Assembly (NCBI GenBank): GCA_016718405.1
Contig: JADKDJ010000003.1
Coordinates: 124,001-188,000 of the forward strand
DNA length: 64,000 bases
Reading direction: 5' to 3'
From: Candidatus Rhodoferax odensensis
GTDB taxonomy: Bacteria > Pseudomonadota > Gammaproteobacteria > Burkholderiales > Burkholderiaceae_C
The translations under genes and the position numbers were made by a program. Below, in pieces: positions 25,599-33,712 of the stretch. Under the pieces are notes generated by a model. It did no database searches, was not told where the DNA came from, and saw nothing but the letters and a program-made list of their open reading frames with translations. Position 1 is the stretch's first letter. The number at the start of each line of letters is the position of its first letter.

Positions 25599-25830
25599 AT
25601 GGATACTCAAGACCTGACTAAACTGGGCGATCGAATAAGGGAGCAGCGCAAGAAGCTCGGGCTCACGCAAGAAGACTTGGCCCCACAAGGCTGAAATAGA
25701 CCGCTCATACATTGGTGGCGTTGAGCGCGGAGAACGGAACCTGACTCTGAAAGTCCTATGCGCGATTTGTGTAGCACTTGAATGCGACATTGCAGCGCTG
25801 ACGAAGGGCATTCCTGGGGTGCCGCGATGA
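25599..25830 (+). pseudogene. Restriction controller (C) protein, XRE family, frameshifted
   Basis: Residues MDTQDLTKLGDRIREQR and GLTQEDLA read from 25599 (alternative ATG 25584), then stop early. The continuation IDRSYIGGVERGERNLTL and LECDIAALTKGIPGVPR is in the next frame. Removing one C from CCCC at 25680-25683 restores a 76-residue protein (QEDLAHKAEIDRSYIGGVE), the size of C proteins such as C.BamHI and C.PvuII. C proteins bind C-boxes and time endonuclease expression. The stop overlaps or abuts the endonuclease start, so the two were co-translated. Confidence 0.8.
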
Positions 25831-25831
25831 A

Positions 25832-26523
25832 ATGGCTTCGCACCCTTGTGCTTTTGATAAGGGCGAAGTGATTTCGTCCGACGACTGACCACTGTCCACC
25901 AGCTATGTTCGGGCTATTTCCAGCATCGATCATCCTGCCGGGACCGGGACCCTCAAACTACGAGAGAAGGTCAAGAAACCAAATGGACAGTGGGCACGTA
26001 ACGGTGTGGGCTTCTTGCGCACGCGCTTCCTTGAGTCTATGCGCGACGCTGAGGGCTGGCTCGCTGAAGGTGACGTTTTCCTTTCCCGCGACCGACAGCA
26101 ACCGCCTATCAAGCTGTATCCGTCGCTTGAACCCTATCGCGAGCCGATCACGTCGGACTTTGGCGGCTTCGACTTCATGACGACTGCGCCGAACGGAACG
26201 CGTATCGCCATCGAGTGGGAAACTGGCAATATCTCGTCTTCACATCGCAGCATGAACAAGCTAGCGATTGCGTTGAGCAACGGTATTGTTGAAGTCGGCG
26301 TGCTGATCGTCCCAAGCCGCAAACTGTATGAACACCTCACGGACCGCATCGGCAATATCGGCGAATTGTCCGGCTATCTGTCGATGTGGAAGGATTGAAG
26401 GCTGTTGTGCCGCACGGCCTTCTTGCGATTACCGTAGTTGAGCACGATGAGTTAACCACGGACCCGGAAGTTTCCCTACCTGAAGGTCGGCCGCGACGGG
26501 CGCGCGAAGAAAGGCCGCACTAA
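25832..26523 (+). pseudogene. BamHI-like type II restriction endonuclease, broken
   Basis: Restored length 230 residues (BamHI has 213). The core EWETGNISSSHRSMNKL matches the BamHI segment EFETGNISSAHRSMNKL, and VPSRKLYEHLTDRIGNIGEL matches its YYLTDRVTNFEEL; E128 and E130 with D114 (FGGFDF) correspond to the BamHI catalytic D94, E111 and E113. Two lesions: an in-frame TGA at 25886-25888 where Trp (TGG) would fit, and a one-base loss near 26394 (GGATTGAAG for GGATTTGAAG), after which KAVVPHGLLAITVVEHDELT continues to a TAA at 26521. The 3' end overlaps the convergent methyltransferase. The recognition site cannot be read from sequence. Confidence 0.85.
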
Positions 26524-27471
26524 GTCGAAACGAAGAGGTCTTCCTGGTAGCCTTTGGTTCTGGACACGCGCACTGAACCTGCGGATCGATGAGTTCCGCG
26601 TTCAATCTATAGTTGGGCGAAATCGGATTGCCTGACTTGCGGCGACGCTCAATATCGGCGCGCGTAAACAGCGTGTTCTTGTTGGCGTGGATCTGTGCGA
26701 GGTGTTCGCGGTCGCCGTCGAGAGCGTCAAACCGCTCAAGGATAGATGCGCAATCAAGCTCTGACCCAATCCAGCGACGGCCTGTCAGCTCTGCTGCGAT
26801 GTAGGTCGTGCCGGACCCGCCAAATGGATCTAGCACAAGAGATCCGGGGTCACTTGCCATGGACACGACCCGATCCATGAGCTTGAGCGCCAAAGCATTT
26901 GCATCCCGCTTCTTGTACTTGGCGTGTCGCACAGGCGGAATGTCGGTCCACACGTCTGACAAATTTACCCCATTGGGTTCATCTTGTCCTTGTAGCCGCC
27001 GTAGTCGCGCAGCTCGCCGCCGCAATGGCGACAACAAGGCACAGGCTGGCGGTCAGGGTGAAAAACCGTGGGTTTGTCCCCCTTGATGAAATACAGCAGA
27101 GCGTAGTGCGACGGGTATAGGCGCTTTTGAATCGGCAGCGAATATTTGATATCAACTGAAATCCAGTGGCGGAAAGTCAACCTGTCGTTGAGGTACGCCC
27201 CAAGAGGCAAATTCCACTTAGGCAAGTTCCACAAAAAGAGCGCGCCTCCCGGCTTGAGTACGCGCATCATTTCATCGAGCCATGCGCGGCACCAGTCCAG
27301 ATACTCATGGCTCGCTCGGTCGTCATCAATGTTGGAGGTGTACTTCTTGCCAAGGTTGAACGGCGGATCTGCAAATGCCAGATCGACACTTGCCTCTTCA
27401 ACGCCGCGCATCACTTCAAGGCAGTCACCCTGATAGAGCTTGCCAAGTCCAGTTTCCAAAATGGGTATCAT
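26429..27471 (-). pseudogene. Beta-class DNA methyltransferase of the BamHI-like system, frameshifted
   Basis: Restored length about 347 residues. Motif IV comes first (VDLAFADPPFNLGKKY, D35-PPF), motif I later (VLDPFGGSGTTYIAAELTGRRWIG), which is the beta-class order used by N4-cytosine and some N6-adenine enzymes. The frame breaks at YKDKMNP and resumes at NGVNLSDVWTDIPP; adding one G to GGG at 26975-26977 joins them. Starts at 27471, 27477 or 27480 are possible. It is downstream of the SIR2 gene on the same strand and convergent with the C-R genes. Loss of the methyltransferase fits loss of the endonuclease. Confidence 0.82.
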
Positions 27472-27510
27472 AGTCATCATTTTGCCATGGACACGCCAGC
27501 TTGACAACGG

Positions 27511-28389
27511 CTATTGGCGGGTGAGGTTCTCATTGCTCCTGTCACGGGATCGCCCTGAGTGCATCGACCTCTCCCAGCAGAATATTGAGGTCGAGACCAG
27601 ATCCGCGTGGCTGGGTCCGTACTCAAGAGCCTTGACGTTGTAGCAGGAGAGCAGATCGTGCTTCGCGTAGTGGTTGTGCGAGCCTTCCAGCAGGAGCGCG
27701 TAGTGAGGCCGATTGGGTGATGCCGTGATCTTCACGTCTTCGAGCAACAGAAGCACGTCAGGATCATCGAGGCCGCAACCTATGAATATGCATGTGTTTG
27801 TTAGCAGTAAGCCCTTGAGAATGCTGTAAAACGCGCCATGATTTTCTTTCGCCGCGTGATACTGTGACTTCGTGAAGATCATCTTCTGTAGTTCGTCGAT
27901 ACTTCCGTGCGCCTTAATGATGAGCCGAGTATCTGACCTCAATTCATCACCAAAAGATGTGCTGTAGTACGGAATAACTTTGAATCCCTCGGTCGAGGCA
28001 CGAAGGCAAAGTTTCTCGTAAATTTTATCAAAGTTCGTCGTTATTACTAGACGCAAATCAAGGTCGAAAATGACTTGATGTAGATCGCTCGGCTCGAACG
28101 TGGCGTCATTAAAATTTTCATTCAGAAGATTTTGATAATCCGCCGGATCGGCCTCACTTGCAATTGCCTGCAACGCCAAAAGCAGCTTGTTTTGTGCAAT
28201 TAACTCAGTGACTATCGCTTTGTTCGCCGGTGGCGTGACCAGCGATGACGCCTGAGTAAGAAATGCCTTCCATTCCTTCGGGCGATGCCCGGTTGCATTT
28301 TTTGACGAGGCCGCAACGCCAGCACCTAAAAAGAAGATGCATCGCCTCCGAACGATTTCATGAATCAATGTTTTTGGCCAATTAATCAT
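27511..28389 (-). CDS. SIR2-domain protein, putative NADase defence effector
   Basis: 292 residues, SIR2_2-like Rossmann fold. Visible: GAG NAD loop in FFLGAGVAASS (residues 19-29), TTNFD (117-121), catalytic His in KAHGSID (H161), and FIGCGLDDPD (202-211). Proteins with this domain in Thoeris, DSR, SIR2-pAgo and related systems deplete NAD+ on phage attack. The ORF is intact. Its ATG overlaps the stop of the upstream ParA-like ATPase as ATGA (28386-28389), so the two were one translational unit. The methyltransferase of the BamHI-like system follows 40 bases downstream. With its partner split by an IS, its expression may now be altered. Confidence 0.8.
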   Translation of the reverse strand: MINWPKTLIHEIVRRRCIFFLGAGVAASSKNATGHRPKEWKAFLTQASSLVTPPANKAIVTELIAQNKLLLALQAIASEADPADYQNLLNENFNDATFEPSDLHQVIFDLDLRLVITTNFDKIYEKLCLRASTEGFKVIPYYSTSFGDELRSDTRLIIKAHGSIDELQKMIFTKSQYHAAKENHGAFYSILKGLLLTNTCIFIGCGLDDPDVLLLLEDVKITASPNRPHYALLLEGSHNHYAKHDLLSCYNVKALEYGPSHADLVSTSIFCWERSMHSGRSRDRSNENLTRQ

Positions 28390-29212
28390 GCGCGCTCCAA
28401 GTTGTGCAGGAGCTTGTCGCTGATGCCGGACATCAGCGTCGAGAACGACTTCACTTGCGCGTATTGATTGCCTATCACACCATCCGCGTTTACCAGCGAA
28501 TGGATTGGTGACTTGGCGGCCTGAGCCATCGGAACCAAGCTATACAGGTACGGAATATGGCCCAGTTCTAGGTCACCGCCCCCGATTGAAGTCGGTGTAA
28601 AAAGGGCCATCGCCTCCCTTACCGTATCGGGGATCTGTTGCATTATTTCGTCGTAGGACTTCACCGGCCTCGGCCCGGTCTTGAATTGCCGAGTGACGTA
28701 TTGTTGAACCGAATAGCCTAGGAACCGATGTTTGGTGTTTGTGTCCGTCACGATCTTGAAAGTCTGGAAGACAGCGGGATTGTCAGACATGCCATCCGCA
28801 ACAGATCGCATGTACTGGAGATCCCAGGCCGTAATCCACTGCGATATGTTGCGCATGCCCAGCAGACTAAAAATGTCGCACCCGAATGGCGTCAATATGA
28901 AATCACAGGCAAGAATCACGGATCTATTCAAAGCGCCCAGAGACGGTCCGACATCAAAGACGACAATATCGTACCGATCCTTTACAGTCTCAAGAAGCTG
29001 GTGGCACCAGTTCGTGATGCGGTATCCACGTATTTGGCGGCCCTGCAAATCCGACCACGCATCGCTCAACTGATCCTCGACGATTGACATGCGAGGGTGT
29101 CCAGGAATGAGGTCCGTCTTGAATCTATTACCTGTTCCAAGCAGCGGCTCAGCTGGCAACGCGATTTCGGCGTCGCCTTGTTCGAAGGGCTGCAGATTGC
29201 ATATTTCAGCCC

Positions 29213-29314
29213 ATCGTGGACGGCGTTTCAGGCTGAACGTGGACGCGATTTCAGCGTGATCGTGGACGGCATTTCAAATTGATCGTGGACGCTGTTTCAG
29301 CGTCATCGTGGACG
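29213..29314 (+). repeat. Left-end IS21 transposase-binding repeats
   Basis: ATCGTGGACG or a one-base variant occurs five times at an exact 23-bp period (starts 29213, 29236, 29259, 29282, 29305), each with a TTTCA-type block between. Multiple terminal repeats are known for IS21-family ends and are bound by the transposase. Confidence 0.8.
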
Positions 29315-29391
29315 ATTTTTGTGGGGGGATGCACGTAAGTGATTTCTTGAACCCGGCATAGGCTCGGCGCTTTTTGCGAAGCACAGAGCCA

Positions 29392-30931
29392 ATGCCAACG
29401 AACAGAATCACCATGCGTCAAATCCGAGAGACATTGCGCCTGCACTTGTGCGCAGGACTGAGCTTCAGTGAGGTGGGCCGCTCCCTCAAGATATCCAAGA
29501 GTGCAGCGGCCAAGTACGCCTCCTTGGCCCGCGCCGCCAATGTCGATTGGGCGGTGGCTCAAACCCTCACTAATGAAGAACTGGAGGCCAGGTTATACCG
29601 TCCGGCCCTGCCGCGCAGCAGCCACCAGTTGACGCCCGACTTCGCCCTTGTTCATCAAGAACTCAAACGCGCCGGTGTAACCCTGCAGCTTCTGTGGGAG
29701 GAATACGCCAAGGACAACACACTGGCCTACAAGTACACCAGCTTTTGCATCAAGTACCGCCAATGGGCTTGTGGGCTCAAGCGCTCCATGCGCCAAACCC
29801 ACATTGCTGGGGAGAAGCTGTTTGTCGATTACGCCGGTCAGACCGTACCGATCATTGATGCCGGCACCGGTGAGATCACCAAGGCGCAGATCTTCGTGGC
29901 CACCTTCGGCGCCTCCAACTACACCTATGCCTGTGCCACCGCGCGTCAGACCACCGCCGACTGGATCGGCGCCCAGGTGCAGGCGCTGGAGTTCTTCGGC
30001 GGCGTGCCACGTCTGATCGTGCCCGACCAGGCCCGCGCACTGATCAAGAACCCCGACACTTACGACCCCCAGCCCAACCGGCTCTACGACGAATTCGCCA
30101 CCCACTACGGGTGCGCCTTGTTGGCCGCACGACCAGCGCATCCCCGGGACAAGCCCAAGGTGGAGAACGCCGTGCTGGTGGTGGAGCGCTGGATTCTGGC
30201 CCGGCTGCGCAATCGCAAGTTCTTCAGTCTGGTGGAGCTCAACCAGGCCATTGCCCTGCTACTGGTCGATCTGAACCAGCGTGCCTTCAAGAAGTTGCCC
30301 GGCAACCGGCGCAGCGCCTTTGAGCAACTCGACCTGCCAGCCCTGCAGCCGCTGCCGGCCAAACGCTTTGAGATCTGTCGCTGGAAGTCGGCCAAGGTCA
30401 ACATCGACTACCACGTCGAATTCGAGGGTCACTACTACAGTGTTCCGCACGCGCTGGTGCGCACCACCGTCGAATTACGGGTCACTGCCACGTTGGTCGA
30501 ATGCTTCTCTTCCAACCAGCGTGTGGCCTGCCATGCCTTGAGCCACCTACGCGGCAAGCACACCACCACGCCGGATCACATGCCAGCCTCCCACCGGGCG
30601 CACCTGGAATGGACGCCGCAAAAAGCTCATCGACTGGGGATTGCGCATTGGCGTCAGTACCGCTGCCGTGGTGACCTGGCAGTTGGAGCACCGCCCGCAT
30701 CCTGAACAGGGCTACCGGGCATGCTTGGGGATGCAACGTCTGGCGCGCCAGTTCACGCCGGTGCGACTGGAGGCGGCCTGCACCAGGGCGCTGGCGATTC
30801 GTTCGCCCAACCTCAGGAGCGTGACCAACATCCTCAAGAGTGGACTCGACCGCCAGCAAAGTCTGCCGACCACCAAGCCGGGCGCATTGCCCGCGCACGA
30901 GAACATCCGTGGCCCGGACTACTTCCACTGA
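29392..30931 (+). pseudogene. istA: IS21 transposase IstA, frameshifted
   Basis: Start at ATG 29392. N-terminal HTH (MRQIRETLRLHLCAGLSFSEVGRSLKISKSAAAKY), DDE core with Asp in KLFVDYAGQTV, Asp in LIVPDQARAL and Glu in KPKVENAVL, then a C-terminal domain. The frame changes at 30620-30624: five A's where four would give TPQKLIDWGLRIGVSTAAVV; the rest runs to [11 protein letters not shown]. The shift needed is +1 relative to the first frame, so a classical -1 slippery signal does not explain it. istB begins 61 bases later. Confidence 0.88.
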
Positions 30932-30992
30932 ACCCGTCGCCACCAGATTCACCAACGACTTCCCCCACCAACTCAGAAGGAAACAAGCACTT

Positions 30993-31727
30993 ATGAACGA
31001 ACACACACTTACCCAATTACGTGACCTGCGCCTGGACGGCATGGTGCGCGCCATCGAGGAACAAGCCACCAGTGCCGCGGCTACCAAGCTGGGGTTTGAT
31101 GCGCGCTTCTCCATGTTGGTACAAGCTGAGACCGCCTGGCGTGACGATCGGCGCGTGCAGCGTTTGCTCAAGGCGGCCAAACTCAAAGTCAGCAGCGCCT
31201 GCGTGGAAGATGTCAATTGGCGTGCCAGTCGTGCGCTGGATCGGGAACTGGTGGCCGCTTTGGCCGGTGGTGATTGGATCCGCAATGCCCAGAATCTGTT
31301 GATTACGGGTGCCACCGGTTGCGGTAAGACCTGGTTGGCCTGTGCGCTGGCGCATCAGGCGGCAAGGTCAGGGTTCTCGGTGCTGTATGTGCGCGCCGGG
31401 CGGCTCTTTGATGAATTGCATGTGGCCCATGGCGATGGCAGCTTTGCACGGCGCCTGGCGCAACTGGCCAAGCTGGACGTCTTGGTGATTGACGACTTTG
31501 CCATTTCTCCGATGGGAGCATCTGAACGCAATGATCTGCTCGAAGTTCTTGATGACCGGATCGGAAGCAAGTCAACTCTGATGACAAGTCAACTGCCGGT
31601 CAAAGCCTGGCATGCCTATCTGGATGATCCGACATTGGCCGATGCCATTCTGGACCGCATCGTGCACAGCAGTCATCGCATCGCACTCAAGGGTGCCACG
31701 CTGCGCGATCCGGGCAAAGACCAATGA
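30993..31727 (+). CDS. istB: IS21 helper ATPase IstB
   Basis: 244 residues. AAA+ ATPase with Walker [14 protein letters not shown] (about 101-113), Walker [15 protein letters not shown], sensor [13 protein letters not shown] and the C-terminal [15 protein letters not shown] box typical of IstB. It selects targets and activates IstA. A ribosome binding site (AAGGAAA) precedes the ATG. The gene appears intact. Confidence 0.93.
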   Translation: MNEHTLTQLRDLRLDGMVRAIEEQATSAAATKLGFDARFSMLVQAETAWRDDRRVQRLLKAAKLKVSSACVEDVNWRASRALDRELVAALAGGDWIRNAQNLLITGATGCGKTWLACALAHQAARSGFSVLYVRAGRLFDELHVAHGDGSFARRLAQLAKLDVLVIDDFAISPMGASERNDLLEVLDDRIGSKSTLMTSQLPVKAWHAYLDDPTLADAILDRIVHSSHRIALKGATLRDPGKDQ

Positions 31728-31911
31728 TCGCCACCATCGCCGCGCAAAAGACGACTTACCCACCGCGCCGGTCGGTACGTCGCAAGCGCCGCCCGCCGCC
31801 GTGGATAAGTCTGCACCCGAGAGATCAAACCACTCGCTTCGCGATCGCCGTCCTGAGACACCCCTGGTGCTTGAGATACATTTAACCCCTCGCTTGCGCG
31901 CATCCCCTGCG

Positions 31912-31968
31912 CGTCCACGATGGCGCTGAAACGCCGTCCACGATCAGCCTGAAACAGGCGTCCACGAT
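31912..31968 (-). repeat. Right-end IS21 transposase-binding repeats
   Basis: Three copies of CGTCCACGAT (the complement of the left-end unit) start at 31912, 31935 and 31959, spaced 23 and 24 bp. Confidence 0.75.
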
Positions 31969-32202
31969 CGCTGAAATGCGCAGCAGATAGTGATATAGCG
32001 TCTTTGTCGGGTTCGTACCTGAAAGATAGATGGCCTCGCAGCGATCATCATCCAATATTGCCTGTGTCGCATTACATTGCGGGTCAGCGTCTACAAGCAG
32101 AACCCGTTTTCCTTTGTGCATGTTGAGATAGGAAACCAGATTGCACGCCAAGGTGGTCTTGCCAACCCCGCCCTTGTTGTTGAAAAAAGCAATTGATTTC
32201 AT

Positions 32203-32849
32203 TGTGGTATATCCCTTAAGCCTCAAATAGTTTGCGCATCCACGTTGGTCTGGCGAGTGCTCCGTGAGCCAAGTCCTTCCCGATTGACGCAAGCTTAACG
32301 TCCGCAGCTGCCAGGTCCTGGCGCGTCAGGCACAGGTCTGTTCCTCATTCGTCGCGCTGTCGCGACATGGCTAACACGAGCAGGACCAGGCAGCTGTTGC
32401 AAGCGCTCGTCTACACGTGCAAAAAATGTGAGCTGACAGCCGCAGTCTACATTCGTCCGCCGTAGCCAAGTGACCCAGTTCCGTCTTGACCGGCCACCCG
32501 CGCCGGTGGCTCGAAGGACCGTTCATAGCACGAAGCACCAATTCGCCGTCGCGAGCAGCAGACATGCGCAGTTGGATCGCGGACTGAGAGACCGCTAGGC
32601 CGGTCAGAAGACTGCTCTACCTTCGAAATTGGTCATGGCTTCTGGCGCGTCGTCAGACGCGCCAATGTCGGCATCGACTCCCAAAACGTGAACCCGGCCA
32701 TCAGTTGCGAATGTGGGCTAGCGCCCCATTCCAGCCGTCCAGGACGCCACGTCAGTTTCCGATCATTAAGTGTCCGCTTCGGAGCGGCGAGTTCGAGCAA
32801 GTGCAATTCGGCAATGTCTCGAATGCTGTCCGACGCCACCGATCAGGCG
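32203..32849 (+). other. Gap of about 650 bases, no recognised gene
   Basis: No frame here resembles a known protein. It includes the upstream region of the ParA-like gene and a perfect 8-bp hairpin with a 4-base loop (GGCGCGTC-gtca-GACGCGCC, 32644-32663). It may hold eroded sequence at the right boundary of the defence region. Confidence 0.5.
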
Positions 32850-33644
32850 TCAACCGTGACAGCCTCGCCCCCGCCAATCCCCACCACGTCCTGTCACGAT
32901 CACGAGATAGTTGCCGGCCCCGGGTGTCGCGACAACCAGCGCGCCGTCAGGCGACCAGAACGCGGTGCGGCCTGCGGACAGGTACGCCCCGGATGTTGGT
33001 CCACCATGGTTCGCCATCAGCACGCCAAATCTGTGCCGCGCGGCATAGCGCTGAAGGTTTGCCGCATCAACCGCGTAGCCAGCTTCCGAGACGAGAACAC
33101 TGGCCAGAGAGGGCAGGGCGCCCGACGCCGCTGCCGCACTGGCGTGATGCGCGTGCGCCGTGTCGGCGCAAATGGCCAGCGAATAGCTCTCGGAGCCCAA
33201 TGGATGGCGCCAGGCTCCAATCTCGCCCGGCGCGGCGAAGACTTCCTCACCGGCGTGTAGGTACTGCTTGCGGTAAACCGATGTCGTTCCGTCCGGCAAG
33301 AACGTGATGGCGCCAATGTGTGGGCGCGCCGAGTGGCTGGCCAGCGGTGCGCCAACGATGACGGTCATTTGGGTGCGGGCGGCAAGTTCAAGAATGGGCA
33401 GCAGGACCGCGTCGCTCGGCTTCAGGGTACAGGCGCCAAGCAGCTGCAATTCATACCCGCAAAGTGACAGCTCGGGGAACAACAGCAAGTCCACGCCGCT
33501 GGCCGCTGCGGCGTTGATGAACTGGCAATGCATGGCGACGTTGGCGGCAACGTCGCCCGCGACGAAGCGGACTGCGCTGCGGCGACTTGGATGGATGACA
33601 TGAATTGAATCTTTGCGGTAGTTGCCGTGACAGGGCTCAGCCAT
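32850..33644 (-). CDS. Carbon-nitrogen hydrolase (nitrilase superfamily)
   Basis: 264 residues. The catalytic triad is visible: Glu in LLLFPELSLCGYE, Lys in VYRKQYLHAGE, and Cys in SLAICADTAH. It therefore cleaves a C-N bond in an amide or nitrile, substrate unknown. The C-terminus is Gly/Arg-rich (GNYLVIVTGRGGDWRGRG) and slightly short for the family. No partner gene is near: a defence remnant lies upstream and an AlbA_2-type gene downstream. Confidence 0.82.
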   Translation of the reverse strand: MAEPCHGNYRKDSIHVIHPSRRSAVRFVAGDVAANVAMHCQFINAAAASGVDLLLFPELSLCGYELQLLGACTLKPSDAVLLPILELAARTQMTVIVGAPLASHSARPHIGAITFLPDGTTSVYRKQYLHAGEEVFAAPGEIGAWRHPLGSESYSLAICADTAHAHHASAAAASGALPSLASVLVSEAGYAVDAANLQRYAARHRFGVLMANHGGPTSGAYLSAGRTAFWSPDGALVVATPGAGNYLVIVTGRGGDWRGRGCHG

Positions 33645-33712
33645 TGGGTGAGTCTGCAGGTGCCTTCAACCCATCTTCGCGCTGCGCCCGCGCGGCGAGG
33701 TAGGCTTTTGCG

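Larger units (their letters stand above)
29198..31982 (+). mobile_element. IS21-family insertion sequence
   Basis: 2785 bp, with istA and istB in the plus direction. Ends are TGCATATTTCAGC on the left and, read inward, TGCGCATTTCAGC on the right. The 6-bp target GCAGAT is duplicated exactly at 29192-29197 and 31983-31988. The insertion splits the ParA-like gene between codons 73 and 74. istB is intact but istA carries a one-base insertion, so this copy is probably not self-mobile, unless the base is an error. Confidence 0.92.
28386..32202 (-). pseudogene. ParA/MinD-like ATPase, split by an IS21-family element
   Basis: N-terminal 73 codons lie at 32202-31983: deviant Walker A NNKGGVGKTT (K10, K15) and LLVDADPQ (D38). 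The C-terminal part lies at 29191-28386: YDIVVFDVGPSLGALNRSVILACDFILTP and a long tail to NLERA. Removing the IS and one copy of its 6-bp target repeat joins them in frame (TLYHYL-QPFEQGDAEI) as a 341-residue protein without stops. ParA-family ATPases usually act on DNA or surfaces. Here the gene is directly coupled to a SIR2 gene and has no ParB-like partner, which suggests a sensor or regulator in a defence operon rather than partition; this is inference. Confidence 0.85.

Noticed and set aside
29198..29320. CRISPR array from the evenly spaced ATCGTGGACG units
   Set aside because: The 10-bp repeats at 23-bp spacing are the terminal binding repeats of the IS21 element, with inverted copies at the other end and no cas genes.
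30615..30630. Programmed -1 frameshift in istA at the A run
   Set aside because: The needed shift is +1 (equal to removing one A), not -1, and IS21 istA is normally a single frame; an indel is simpler.
28386..32202. ParA-like gene as part of a plasmid or chromosome partition locus
   Set aside because: No ParB gene or parS-like repeats are near; the ATPase is translationally coupled to SIR2 and sits among restriction genes.
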